Source: Bifidobacterium canis
GTDB lineage: Bacteria; Actinomycetota; Actinomycetes; Actinomycetales; Bifidobacteriaceae
DNA length: 64,000 bases
Reading direction: 5' to 3'
Assembly (NCBI RefSeq): GCF_009727065.1
Contig: NZ_WNLP01000001.1
Span: 496,001-560,000 of the forward strand
The notes under the pieces were generated by a model, which made no database searches, had not been told where the DNA came from, and saw nothing but the letters and a program-made list of their open reading frames with translations. This document shows positions 33,839 through 42,814 of this stretch, one piece after another (position 1 is the first letter of the stretch; every line of letters begins with the position of its first letter). The position numbers were made by a program, and so were the translations under genes.

Positions 33839-33871
33839 AAACCCATGCTTCTTTGTGAGGCATGGGTTTTT
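33839..33871 (+). terminator. Rho-independent terminator after secG
   Basis: AAACCCATGC (33839-33848) pairs with GCATGGGTTT (33860-33869) over an 11-base loop and is followed by a T5 run. Confidence 0.9.
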
Positions 33872-33930
33872 CTATACTCGCACACAACAAATTCCTGACT
33901 CATCACAACTTACGGTAGGGGAGAAGTAGC

Positions 33931-34761
33931 TTGACGCAACCATTCATTGTGGCTGATCTTGACGGCACGCTGTTGCATGACGGAACGACGTTCGAACAAC
34001 GCGCGCTGTCTCGGTACACGATCGAGACAGTCGATCGGCTGCATGCGCGACACATTCCGTTCGTCGTCGCAACGGCTCGACCTGTGAGCACCGGACTCGA
34101 CATGGTAAGGCAACTCAATGCCGATGCATGTATCTATCTTAATGGAGCGTTGATCGATTTTCATCCTCGAACATCGAGTTATGCGATGCTGACCGGCGCG
34201 GCATCGGCTCCTGCTGGGCAGTTACTGAAAATCGGTTTGTCATCGCGACGTGCGTGCGAAGTGTGCCGAACGTTCGTCTCGACTTTTCCGAATATCGAAA
34301 TCGGCATCGTCATGGACGATGTGCGCTACACGAACTTCGATGTGAGCAAGTATTGGAAAACGCAGGAATGGAAGTTCACCGATTTTACTGATGTACCTGA
34401 GGGGACGGCAGATAAGATCATCATCTTCCCGCATGATGAGCCGCACGATGTGCTCGCCTCGTTGATTCCTGACGACCTGTCGTTGAACATCAGTGAGGGA
34501 ACACTGTGGATGCTTATGAATCCGCACGCCAACAAAAAGTACACGATGGAACTGCTGTGCGACAGATTGAACATCGATCTGGCTGACGTCATAGCGTTCG
34601 GCGATGACGTCATTGACATTGACATGATGACCACAGCCGGCACCGGGGTGGCAGTCGCCAATTCAAACCCACACGTATTGAACATAGCGGATGAGATATG
34701 CAGTTCAAATAATGATGACGGCGTTGCCCACTGGATTGAACAAAAGATACTGCTGAACTAG
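33931..34761 (+). CDS. Cof-type HAD-superfamily phosphatase
   Basis: 276 residues from TTG 33931, preceded by TAGGGGAG. Motif I is VADLDGTLL (nucleophile and acid/base Asp), motif II ATARPVST, motif III Lys in HANKKYTM, and motif IV AFGDDVIDIDMM. The cap domain between motifs II and III is of the C2 type of Cof/sugar-phosphate phosphatases. The substrate is unknown. The last part of the coding region already contains three TTGAAC/GTTCAA hexamers of the cluster that precedes the HTH-aminotransferase. Confidence 0.9.
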   Translation: MTQPFIVADLDGTLLHDGTTFEQRALSRYTIETVDRLHARHIPFVVATARPVSTGLDMVRQLNADACIYLNGALIDFHPRTSSYAMLTGAASAPAGQLLKIGLSSRRACEVCRTFVSTFPNIEIGIVMDDVRYTNFDVSKYWKTQEWKFTDFTDVPEGTADKIIIFPHDEPHDVLASLIPDDLSLNISEGTLWMLMNPHANKKYTMELLCDRLNIDLADVIAFGDDVIDIDMMTTAGTGVAVANSNPHVLNIADEICSSNNDDGVAHWIEQKILLN

Positions 34762-34934
34762 ATGTTCAATATAGTTCAATTTTAAATTATGTAAGATGTG
34801 AGGCATATTGTTCAAAACTACGACACGCTCACATTGAACTAAATATTGAACTTATGATATTTTGAACAGAGCACTGTAATTGTTCAAAATATGTTTCAGG
34901 GGGCGCTATGGCACAGTTCAACGACAGATTGAAC
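34678..34934. promoter_or_regulatory. Cluster of twelve GTTCAA/TTGAAC hexamers at the HTH-aminotransferase promoter
   Basis: Exact hexamers begin at 34678, 34703, 34736, 34764, 34774, 34810, 34834, 34846, 34862, 34882, 34916 and 34929, seven as GTTCAA or its reverse facing inward or outward in mixed order. The stretch 34740-34900 is AT-rich and noncoding. Such density is far above chance (well under one expected in 257 bases). They are likely operator half-sites for the HTH domain of the downstream protein. Confidence 0.75.
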
Positions 34935-36542
34935 CAAGCTATGGAACTGCGTGGCATCAAGCAGATCGATTTCGTCAAAGCAGCACATGAGCACGGAGTC
35001 AAACTCGGCCGTAGTCACATCAGTCAGTATGTGAGTGGGAAGACCCGCCCGAGAAAAGACATCGAATACTTCCTGGCCGCCGTGCTGCGAGTCAACGAGC
35101 ATTGGCTGGCGGGGGAGAATGTGCCGTTCGACGACGATCCGGCCACATTCGCACACGTGTCGCAGCAGATCGCTGAAGCAAACCACATCGAAACGTCGGA
35201 GCATCACACCCAGTCGCCAAAGGAACAGGAGCATCATATGGAACCGGAACATAACAGCGACGTGCAGAATCCGTCTTTCCCCGATGTTCCCGCATCGGTC
35301 AACGACGAGCCGAGCATGCCGACCACGCGCAGAACGTTCACGAAGTCGCACAAGCTCGACAACGTGCTCTACGATGTTCGAGGACCGGTAGTCGATGAGG
35401 CGGCTCGCATGGAGGCCGCGGGCATGCATGTGATGAAATTGAACATCGGCAATCCGGCCCCGTTCGGTTTCCGCACGCCTGACGAAGTGGTGGCGGATAT
35501 GGCGCATCAGCTCGCTGACACCGAAGGGTATTCGGCGTCGAAGGGCCTGTTCTCCGCACGCAAGGCGATCATGCAGTACGCCCAGCTCAAGCATCTGCCG
35601 AACGTGGACGTCGAAGACATCTACACCGGCAACGGCGTGAGCGAATTGATCAACCTGAGCATGTCCGCCCTGCTCGACAACGGTGACGAGGTGCTGCTGC
35701 CGGCACCGGACTACCCGCTGTGGACCGCATGCGTCACATTGGCCGGCGGCAAGGCCGTGCATTACATTTGCGATGAGCAATCCGACTGGTATCCGGACAT
35801 CGACGATATGCGTTCGAAGATCACCGACCGCACGAAGGCGATCGTCATCATCAATCCGAACAATCCGACGGGAGCGCTGTACCCGACGGAAGTGCTTCAG
35901 CAGATCGTCGATTTGGCGCGCGAGCACCAGCTGATGATCTTCTCGGACGAGATCTACGACCGCTTGGTCATGGATGGGTTGGAACACACGTCCATCGCTT
36001 CGTTGGCGCCTGATTTGTTCTGCGTCACCTACAGCGGCCTGTCGAAGTCTCATATGATCGCCGGATACCGCATCGGCTGGATGATCTTGAGCGGCAACAA
36101 GGCTATCGCCAAGGACTACATCGAAGGGCTTGACATGCTCACGAACATGCGCATCTGCTCGAATGTGCCAGCACAATCCGTGGTGCAGACGGCCCTTGGC
36201 GGCCATCAGAGCGTCAAAGACTACTTGGTGCCGGGAGGACGCATCTACGAGCAGCGTGAATACATTTACGAAGCGTTGAACTCAATCGACGGCATTACTG
36301 CGGTCAAGCCGAAGGCCGCGTTCTACATCTTCCCGAAGATCGACACCAAGAAGTTCAACATCCACAACGACGAGCAGTTCGCGCTCGATCTGCTGCATGA
36401 TCAGAAGCTGCTCATCGTGCAGGGTAGCGGGTTCAACTGGCATGAGCCGAACCACCTCCGTGTGGTGTATCTGCCGCGCGTTGAAGTGCTGAAAGACGCC
36501 ACAGCGAAGCTGACGAACTTCTTCAGCTACTACCATCAGTGA
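34908..36542 (+). CDS. Fusion of an XRE-type helix-turn-helix domain with an AlaA-like class I aminotransferase
   Basis: 544 residues from ATG 34908. Residues 1-70 form a Cro/C1-type HTH (RLNQAMELRGIKQIDFVKAA, SHISQYVSGKTRPRKD). A charged linker of about 65 residues follows. Residues 140-544 are a PLP-dependent aminotransferase close to AlaA: INPNNPTGALYP, SDEIYDRLVMDG, the Schiff-base Lys380 in SGLSKSHMIAGYRIGW, and the substrate Arg in HLRVVYLP. AlaA makes alanine from pyruvate and glutamate. The layout resembles MocR regulators, which join a GntR-type HTH to an aminotransferase fold, but the HTH type differs. Numerous TTGAAC sites around it suggest that it regulates its own gene and perhaps tal. 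Confidence 0.88.
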   Translation: MAQFNDRLNQAMELRGIKQIDFVKAAHEHGVKLGRSHISQYVSGKTRPRKDIEYFLAAVLRVNEHWLAGENVPFDDDPATFAHVSQQIAEANHIETSEHHTQSPKEQEHHMEPEHNSDVQNPSFPDVPASVNDEPSMPTTRRTFTKSHKLDNVLYDVRGPVVDEAARMEAAGMHVMKLNIGNPAPFGFRTPDEVVADMAHQLADTEGYSASKGLFSARKAIMQYAQLKHLPNVDVEDIYTGNGVSELINLSMSALLDNGDEVLLPAPDYPLWTACVTLAGGKAVHYICDEQSDWYPDIDDMRSKITDRTKAIVIINPNNPTGALYPTEVLQQIVDLAREHQLMIFSDEIYDRLVMDGLEHTSIASLAPDLFCVTYSGLSKSHMIAGYRIGWMILSGNKAIAKDYIEGLDMLTNMRICSNVPAQSVVQTALGGHQSVKDYLVPGGRIYEQREYIYEALNSIDGITAVKPKAAFYIFPKIDTKKFNIHNDEQFALDLLHDQKLLIVQGSGFNWHEPNHLRVVYLPRVEVLKDATAKLTNFFSYYHQ

Positions 36543-36711
36543 GTTCAAGCATCAATATCTGAACTAGTGGTCGAACATCACATAACGGTGGTGTGGGAGA
36601 GTATGGATCTTCCACACCACCGTTTTTGCTATGCACTCTTGTATTGAACATGATATTCATAGAGTTCAAAACTATTTTTGAATAGTTCAAAGTTTCGTTT
36701 GAGAAGTTCAA
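36543..36711. promoter_or_regulatory. Second cluster of GTTCAA/TTGAAC hexamers
   Basis: In the 333-base gap between the aminotransferase and tal, exact hexamers begin at 36543, 36644, 36664, 36685 and 36706, with further TTCAA near-matches up to 36740. The gap also holds two terminators and no gene. The sites lie downstream of both convergent genes, so they do not look like ordinary promoter operators. Confidence 0.6.
36584..36627 (+). terminator. Rho-independent terminator after the HTH-aminotransferase
   Basis: AACGGTGGTGTGG (36584-36596) pairs with its complement at 36612-36624 and is followed by TTT, giving a T5 run. Confidence 0.88.
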
Positions 36712-36800
36712 TATTCAATGTTCTGTTGATCTGTTTCAATATTGGCACTGTCTCAGCGATACATCGAAACCGGTCAGCTTTACAAAATTATAAGAATATG

Positions 36801-36841
36801 AAAAGGCCGGTGCGCTTCCACATGGAGCGCACCGGCCTTTT
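36801..36841 (-). terminator. Terminator of the transaldolase gene
   Basis: AAAAGGCCGGTGCGC (36801-36815) pairs with 36827-36841 over an 11-base loop, 35 bases after the tal stop on the minus strand; the minus strand reads GGCCTTTT followed by AT-rich sequence. Confidence 0.88.
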
Positions 36842-36875
36842 GATCTCCTAGTCTAGGAGTGCCGTGATGTTAGAA

Positions 36876-37979
36876 TCAGGCGTTCACGCGGTCGATGCCG
36901 GACTGAACATCGGCGAGCACGGAATCCCAGGACTTGATGAAGGCTGCGACGCCATCAGCTTCGAGCTTGTCAGTGACGTTCTTGAAGTTGATGCCGACCT
37001 CAGCGAGATCGTTCATGATGTCGTGAGCTTCATCGAAGTTCTCGGTGATGCCGATGGTGGCCTGGCCGTGATCGGCGACAGCGTTCAGCGTCTTCTCTGG
37101 CATCGTGTTGACGACGTTCTTGGCAACGAGCTCGTCAACGTACTTGACGTCGGAGTAAGCGGCGTTCTTGGTGCCGGTGGAAGCCCACAGCGGACGCTGC
37201 TTCTTGGCGCCCTTGGCTTCGAGAGCAGCCCAGCGCGGATCCTCGGCGAACTTCTTCTCGAAGAGTTCGTAAGCGAGGCGAGCATTGGCAACAGCGGCCT
37301 TGCCTTCGAGACCCTTGGCCTCGAGGGAGCCGATCTCTTCCAGCTGCTTGTCGACCGCGGTGTCCACGCGGGAGACAAAGAAGGAAGCGACGGAAGCCAT
37401 CTTGGAGAGATCCTTGCCGTTGGCCTCAGCCTGAGCCATGCCCTCGATGAAGGCGTCGATGACCTGCTCATAGCGTTCGAGCGAGAAGATCAGCGTGACG
37501 TTGACGGAGATGCCCTTGGCGAGGGTTGCGGTGATGGCCGGCAGGCCTTCGAGGGTCGCCGGGATCTTGATCATGGCGTTCGGGCGGTTCACCTTGGCCC
37601 AGAGTTCCTCAGCCTGCTTCTCGGTGGCTTCGGTCTCGTGGGCGAGACGAGGATCGACCTCGATGGAGACGCGGCCGTTGACGTAGTCGGAAGCCTCAGC
37701 GACCGGCTTGAAGATGTCGCAAGCGTTGCGCACATCGGTGGTGGTGAGCTCGCGAATAGCGGTCTCGACATCGACCTTACCCAGTTCCTTGAGCTGCGGA
37801 TCGTATGGGCCGACCTGGCTCAGAGCCTTCTGGAAGATGGACGGGTTGGTGGTAACGCCAACAACGTTGTCGTTCTTGATGAGCTCTTCGAGGTTGCCCG
37901 ACTCAATGCGGGTGCGAGACAGATCGTCCAGCCAGATCGAAACGCCGGCATCGGAAATTGCCTGAGTAGATGCAGTCAT
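36876..37979 (-). CDS. tal: Transaldolase
   Basis: 367 residues, the actinobacterial (TalB-like long) form. VTTNPSIFQKAL near residue 40 and NAMIKIPATLEGLPAI, which carries the Schiff-base Lys, are the family motifs. It moves a dihydroxyacetone unit between sugar phosphates. Together with transketolase it feeds the fructose-6-phosphate phosphoketolase (bifid) shunt. It lies 99 bases downstream of tkt on the same strand, with its own inverted GTTCAAA repeat in the gap. Confidence 0.97.
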   Translation of the reverse strand: MTASTQAISDAGVSIWLDDLSRTRIESGNLEELIKNDNVVGVTTNPSIFQKALSQVGPYDPQLKELGKVDVETAIRELTTTDVRNACDIFKPVAEASDYVNGRVSIEVDPRLAHETEATEKQAEELWAKVNRPNAMIKIPATLEGLPAITATLAKGISVNVTLIFSLERYEQVIDAFIEGMAQAEANGKDLSKMASVASFFVSRVDTAVDKQLEEIGSLEAKGLEGKAAVANARLAYELFEKKFAEDPRWAALEAKGAKKQRPLWASTGTKNAAYSDVKYVDELVAKNVVNTMPEKTLNAVADHGQATIGITENFDEAHDIMNDLAEVGINFKNVTDKLEADGVAAFIKSWDSVLADVQSGIDRVNA

Positions 37980-38019
37980 TATTTATCTCCTACTTATTTG
38001 TTGGATAAAACCATATGCT

Positions 38020-38039
38020 GTTCAAAACCAAGTTTGAAC
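38020..38039. promoter_or_regulatory. Inverted repeat GTTCAAA-N6-TTTGAAC before tal
   Basis: Perfect 7-bp arms at 38020-38026 and 38033-38039 in the tkt-tal gap, 41 bases upstream of the tal start. The arms contain the same hexamer found in bulk around the HTH-aminotransferase gene. The layout is that of an operator for a dimeric regulator. Confidence 0.7.
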
Positions 38040-38078
38040 AAGGGGGAGGGGATGCCTTGCAGCATCCCCTCATACGAT

Positions 38079-40175
38079 TCAGCGAGCTTCTTCGATGGAA
38101 GCCTTGGCGGCTTCGACGACGTGCTCGGTGGTGATGCCCAGATCGATCATGTTCTGTGCACCGTCACCCTGCAGACCGAACTGATCGATGGCGATGGCCT
38201 TGCCGTAGGTGCCGAGGTACTTGTACCAAGACATTGCGGAACCGGCTTCGACGGAAACGCGAGCCTTGACGCTCTTCGGGAGGATCTCCTCCTTGTATTC
38301 CTCGTTCTGCTCCTCGAACCATTCCATCGAAACCATGGAGATGACGCGAGCCTTGATGCCTTCGGAAGCGAGCTGCTTGCCTGCGGCGAGAGCCCACTGG
38401 ACTTCGGAACCGGAAGCCATGATGATCACGTCCGGCTCACCATCGCAGTCGAAGAGCACGTAAGCGCCCTTGCGAACGCCGTCCTTGGCCTTTTCAGCGG
38501 TCTCAACGAGCGTCGGGACACCCTGGCGGGTCAGCACCATCGCGGTCGGCAACGTGTTCTTCTTCTCGAAGAAGTAACGGTAGGCTTCAGCGGTCTCCCA
38601 CTCGTCGGCCGGACGAACGACCTCGAGCTGCGGGATGTCGCGGAAGGAGCTCAGGTGCTCGATCGGCTGGTGGGTCGGGCCATCTTCACCCAGAGCGACG
38701 GAATCGTGACTCCAGATGTAGAGGTTCGGGATCTCCATGAGGGCCGACAGACGCACTGCTGCGCGCATGTAGTCGGCGAACATGAAGAACGTGCCGGAGA
38801 ACGGGCGGGTGTCGGAACCGAGCAGGATGCCGTTGGTGATGCAGCCCATGGCGAACTCGCGAACACCGAAGTGCAGCTGACGGCCATATGGCGAGCAGTC
38901 CGGCCACTGGGTGGTGGCGTCATCGGCAGGAGCGAAGGAGGCAGCACCCTTGATGTTGGTGTTGTTGGAACCACCGAGATCGGCGGAACCGCCCCACAGC
39001 TCAGGCATGATCGGCGCGATGGCGTTGATCACGGCACCGGAAGCCTTGCGGGTAGCGACCTTGGAGCCGGCTTCGAAGCTGGCCTCGAGATCGTCGATGG
39101 CCTTGTCGAACTCAGCCGGCAGCTCACCGTTCTTGATGCGGTTGTAGAGAGCAGCCTTGTCTGGGTTGGCCTTGGCCCATGCGTCGAAGGCGGCGTCCCA
39201 TTCCTCGTGAGCCTTCAGACCGCGCTCTGCGACCTTGCGAGCGTGAGCGAGGGCTTCCTCGTCGACCTGGAAGTTCTTCTCCGGGTCGAGACCCAGAGCC
39301 TTCTTGAGGCCGGCGACGGCTTCGTCGCCAAGAGCGGAACCGTGGGACGACGGATCGTTCGTCTTGCCCGGGGTCGGCCATGCGATCAGCGTATCGACCT
39401 TGATGAAGTGCGGACGATCGGTGACCTGCTCAGCCTTCTCGATGACCTTCGACAGGCCTTCGATGTCTTCCTTGTAGGAGCCGTCAGGCTGAATGAAGCT
39501 GAACTCGTCGGTGTACCAGCCATAGGCCTTGTAGCGTTCGATGACGTCTTCGTCGAGGGAGATCTTGGTCTCGCCTTCGATCTGGATGTGGTTGGCGTCG
39601 AAGAAGACGAACAGGTTGCCGAGCTTCTCGTTGCCGGCGAGGGAGGAGGCTTCACCGGAGACGCCTTCCTCGATGTCGCCTTCACCGCAGATGACCCACA
39701 CCTTGTGGTCGAACGGGGACTTGCCTTCTGGTGCTTCCGGATCGAGCAGGCCACGCTCGTAGCGCTGGCCGTAAGCGAAACCGACTGCGGAGGCGACGCC
39801 CTGGCCCAGAGGACCGGTGGTCATTTCGATGCCCGGGGTCAGGCCGTATTCAGGATGGCCTGGGGTGCGGGTGTCGGCACCGCCGCGGAAGTACTTGAGG
39901 TCGTCGAGGGTCAGACCATAACCGGAGAAATACAGCTGCACGTACTGCGTGAGCGATGCATGGCCGCCGGAAAGAATGAAGCGATCACGGCCGGCCCAGT
40001 TCGGGTCGTTCGGATCATGCTTGATGAAACGCTGATACAGCGTGTAGGCAATAGGAGCCAGAGAGATTGGGGAGCCCGGATGGCCGTGGCCCGCCTTCTG
40101 CACTGCATCGGCGGAGAGGGCCTTCGCCATCTTGATGGCGCGCTCATCCAATTCAGACCAGGTGTTATCGGTCAT
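38079..40175 (-). CDS. tkt: Transketolase
   Basis: 698 residues from ATG 40175 (MTDNTWSELDERAIKMAKAL); a further upstream start is open but lacks the family N-terminus. Thiamine pyrophosphate-binding GDIEEGVSGEASSLAGNEKL, GHPGSPISLAPIAYTLY, and the pyrimidine-domain GEDGPTHQPIEHL are visible. The enzyme moves two-carbon units between sugar phosphates and is central to the bifid shunt. Divergent from hrcA; the 214-base gap between them holds the CIRCE element close to the hrcA side. Confidence 0.97.
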   Translation of the reverse strand: MTDNTWSELDERAIKMAKALSADAVQKAGHGHPGSPISLAPIAYTLYQRFIKHDPNDPNWAGRDRFILSGGHASLTQYVQLYFSGYGLTLDDLKYFRGGADTRTPGHPEYGLTPGIEMTTGPLGQGVASAVGFAYGQRYERGLLDPEAPEGKSPFDHKVWVICGEGDIEEGVSGEASSLAGNEKLGNLFVFFDANHIQIEGETKISLDEDVIERYKAYGWYTDEFSFIQPDGSYKEDIEGLSKVIEKAEQVTDRPHFIKVDTLIAWPTPGKTNDPSSHGSALGDEAVAGLKKALGLDPEKNFQVDEEALAHARKVAERGLKAHEEWDAAFDAWAKANPDKAALYNRIKNGELPAEFDKAIDDLEASFEAGSKVATRKASGAVINAIAPIMPELWGGSADLGGSNNTNIKGAASFAPADDATTQWPDCSPYGRQLHFGVREFAMGCITNGILLGSDTRPFSGTFFMFADYMRAAVRLSALMEIPNLYIWSHDSVALGEDGPTHQPIEHLSSFRDIPQLEVVRPADEWETAEAYRYFFEKKNTLPTAMVLTRQGVPTLVETAEKAKDGVRKGAYVLFDCDGEPDVIIMASGSEVQWALAAGKQLASEGIKARVISMVSMEWFEEQNEEYKEEILPKSVKARVSVEAGSAMSWYKYLGTYGKAIAIDQFGLQGDGAQNMIDLGITTEHVVEAAKASIEEAR

Positions 40176-40330
40176 AAGTGATCTACTTTCCTTCCAATAT
40201 TTCGAGCATCGGCGCTTCGGCTTGTGCCGAACGCCCAGCTCTTCACATTGCATTTACATAGTAACCGCAATAACCGACGAGGTTTCGAGCCGATGGCGTG
40301 TTCATGACGCTTTCTCTACAAGCCGCAAAA

Positions 40331-40357
40331 TTAGCACTCCAATATCATGAGTGCTAA
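40331..40357. promoter_or_regulatory. CIRCE operator (HrcA site)
   Basis: Perfect TTAGCACTC-N9-GAGTGCTAA, 32 bases upstream of hrcA. It is the binding site of HrcA, so the hrcA-dnaJ operon represses itself and is released on heat shock. Confidence 0.97.
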
Positions 40358-40389
40358 TACAATGGATACGAAAGGCTTGAGGGAGATAT

Positions 40390-41481
40390 ATGAGTCAGAC
40401 ACGTCGCATGCTGGTGTTGCGCGCCGTCGTAGAAGACTATATACGGCAGCAGGAGCCAGTTGGATCCAGTGCATTGGCGGCTAAGCACAATCTTGGTGTC
40501 AGTCCGGCAACCATTCGAAACGATATGGCGGCACTTGAGGAGGAGGGGTATCTTGTACAGCCCCACACTTCCGCAGGGCGCATTCCCACGGAGAAGGGGT
40601 ATCGCTATTTCGTCGATTCCCAGGCGTCGCTCATGCCGTTAACCGCTGAGCAACGCCGTTCTGTGACGAGTTTCCTGAGTGATTCGGTGAGCTTGCAAGA
40701 CACGCTGCAACGCGCCGCCCGCATTCTCGCGACGATCACCGGGCAGTTCGCCGTCGTCTCGGCTCCTTCGCTGTCTCGTTCGCTGATGAGGCATGTGGAG
40801 ATCCTGCCCGTTTCCACCGATTCTCTGCTGCTCGTCGTCATCACCGAAACCGGTAGGGTCGTGCAGCGCATCGTTCACGCTGCGCACATGCCAGATCTCG
40901 AGCAGTCGCAACGCATCAGTGACGAGATCAACCGGGAGTGCCACATGCTCACGTTCAGGCAGTGTGCTGCCAGAATACGCGCATTGCCAACGAACGAGGA
41001 CCTGCACGCGCCATTGCGCAATGCGATAGCCAAGGCGTTCACCGGCTTGGAGAACGAGGAACGCACCAACGAGCTGTTCACGTCGGGCGCATCAAGCTTG
41101 ACGCATCAGCATATCGACGCCGAGAACCTGGCGCCGCTGTTCGACGCGTTGGAGGAGCAGGTCGTGCTGATGCGACTCATGTATGACCTGACCATCCACC
41201 CCGATCAAGGCGGCGTCGGCGTCGCCATCGGCTCGGAGACGCACACTCCCGGCCTGTTGCACGCCTCCGTGGTGAGTAGCGGGTACGGGCGCAGTTCGAC
41301 GCCTCACACAGATGAAGAGGATGCGAATGCGAATTCCGACGAGGAGCAGATGCCCATAGCCGTCGTGGGGTCGATCGGTCCTACGCATATGAACTATGCG
41401 GTGACCATGGCCGCGGTGCATGCGGTCGCCCGGTATCTGACGGAATTCCTGCGCCACGACCATAATGGGACGCAGGAATAA
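40390..41481 (+). CDS. hrcA: Heat-inducible transcription repressor HrcA
   Basis: 363 residues from ATG 40390 (GGGAGAT before it). The N-terminal winged helix TRRMLVLRAVVEDYIRQQEP, with LGVSPATIRNDMAALEEEGY as the recognition part, is followed by HTSAGRIPTEKGYRYFVD, the family signature, and a GAF-like and dimerisation domain. It binds CIRCE; an upstream copy is perfect. First gene of a pair with dnaJ 53 bases downstream. Confidence 0.97.
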   Translation: MSQTRRMLVLRAVVEDYIRQQEPVGSSALAAKHNLGVSPATIRNDMAALEEEGYLVQPHTSAGRIPTEKGYRYFVDSQASLMPLTAEQRRSVTSFLSDSVSLQDTLQRAARILATITGQFAVVSAPSLSRSLMRHVEILPVSTDSLLLVVITETGRVVQRIVHAAHMPDLEQSQRISDEINRECHMLTFRQCAARIRALPTNEDLHAPLRNAIAKAFTGLENEERTNELFTSGASSLTHQHIDAENLAPLFDALEEQVVLMRLMYDLTIHPDQGGVGVAIGSETHTPGLLHASVVSSGYGRSSTPHTDEEDANANSDEEQMPIAVVGSIGPTHMNYAVTMAAVHAVARYLTEFLRHDHNGTQE

Positions 41482-41534
41482 CCATCAACGCTTTCGAGTA
41501 GCACTATACAGACAACGTAACCATAACGGAAAGA

Positions 41535-42695
41535 ATGGCAGTGGCTGACTATTACAAGGTTTTGGGTGTTGAACACGACGCGACCGAAGAGGATATCAAG
41601 CGTGCATATCGCAAGATGAGCCGCAAATACCATCCTGATCTGGCGGGTCCCGAATTCGAGGAGAAGTTCAAGGAGGTGAACACCGCCTACGAGGTGCTCT
41701 CCGACCCGGAAAAGCGCCGCATGTTCGACATGGGCGTCGACCCGAACGATCCAAGAGGCTCGGCCGGCTACGGTAATGGCCAGTCGTTCTCTGGCTTCGA
41801 TATGGGTGATGTGTTTGGCCAGTTCTTCGACGCCTTCGGTGGTGGCACCGGCAATGGCCCGATTCCACGCAGCCAGCCAGGGCGTGATCAGCTCGAAGAG
41901 TTGAGCGTCGACTTGAAGACCGCGGTCTTCGGCGCACAGCAGCATTTGAAGTTCTCCACTTTTGGCACATGTCAGGCGTGCAAGGGAACCGGCTCCGAGC
42001 ATGAGGAGCCGCCGGTGACCTGCCCGACGTGCCATGGTGCCGGCTATACGCAGAAGGTAGTGCGCACACTGCTGGGGCAGATGATGACCTCGGTACCGTG
42101 CGAAACCTGCCAGGGGCATGGCAATGTGTTCGAACATCCATGCCAGGAATGCCAAGGCACCGGTCGCATTCGCACCGAACGCGATGTGGTGATACCGATT
42201 CCGGGTGGCGTGCAGACCGATTCGCGGCTGCGCGTGCCGGGTCAGGGCGAGGCTGGCGAGTGCAATGGCCAGCCGGGCGACCTCTACGTCGACATCACGG
42301 TGAAGAAAGACAAGCAGTTCACTCGCGATGGCAATGACCTGCACTGCTGGATCCGCATTCCGATGACGTGGGCCGTGCTTGGCCATACGACGACGATCGA
42401 TTCCTTCGATGGCGAGCAGACGCTTGAGATTCCGGCTGGCACGCAGCCTGAGCAGACGATCGAACTGAAGAACCTCGGTTTGACGAAGCTCAACGACAAG
42501 GAGCAGCGCGGCAATCTCGTGGTGCATATCAACGTGCAGATCCCGACGAAGCTCAACGACAAGGAGCGTCAGCTGGTCGAGGAGTTCGCACAGCAGCAGA
42601 ACGACGCGAACGAGCAGCCGGTGCAGCAATCCTCGCGTCCTGCCACACCGCAGAAGAAGGGATTCTTCAGCAAGATCAAGGATGCCTTGGGCTGA
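41535..42695 (+). CDS. dnaJ: Chaperone DnaJ (second, hrcA-linked copy)
   Basis: 386 residues. The N-terminal J domain has YYKVLGVEHDATEEDIKRAY and the HPD tripeptide in KYHPDLAG. A Gly/Phe-rich region follows, then four zinc-binding CxxCxGxG repeats (CQACKGTG, CPTCHGAG, CETCQGHG, CQECQGTG) and the substrate-binding C-terminal domains. It is the co-chaperone that stimulates DnaK ATP hydrolysis. Controlled with hrcA by CIRCE. Ends before a strong terminator. Confidence 0.96.
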   Translation: MAVADYYKVLGVEHDATEEDIKRAYRKMSRKYHPDLAGPEFEEKFKEVNTAYEVLSDPEKRRMFDMGVDPNDPRGSAGYGNGQSFSGFDMGDVFGQFFDAFGGGTGNGPIPRSQPGRDQLEELSVDLKTAVFGAQQHLKFSTFGTCQACKGTGSEHEEPPVTCPTCHGAGYTQKVVRTLLGQMMTSVPCETCQGHGNVFEHPCQECQGTGRIRTERDVVIPIPGGVQTDSRLRVPGQGEAGECNGQPGDLYVDITVKKDKQFTRDGNDLHCWIRIPMTWAVLGHTTTIDSFDGEQTLEIPAGTQPEQTIELKNLGLTKLNDKEQRGNLVVHINVQIPTKLNDKERQLVEEFAQQQNDANEQPVQQSSRPATPQKKGFFSKIKDALG

Positions 42696-42733
42696 AGAGC
42701 CGCTCGCCGGTAGAGTTTAAGGTATTCACAACG

Positions 42734-42782
42734 AAATCAGGGTGGTGTCTGCGGATTATCTCCGCAGACACCACCCTGATTT
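42734..42782. terminator. Strong terminator between dnaJ and the fructosamine kinase gene
   Basis: 22-bp perfect arms beginning AAATCAGGGTGGTGTCTG at 42734 and ending 42782, 5-base loop, then TGATTTTTG. It stands between convergent genes and can act in both directions. Confidence 0.92.
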
Positions 42783-42814
42783 GATTTTTGCAGTGCAATA
42801 TCTACAACTGTCTG

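Noticed and set aside
36864..40181. Long open frame on the plus strand of about 1,100 codons across tal and tkt.
   Set aside because: It lies antisense to two certain genes, in the mirror codon phase, and its product is low-complexity with no recognised motif.
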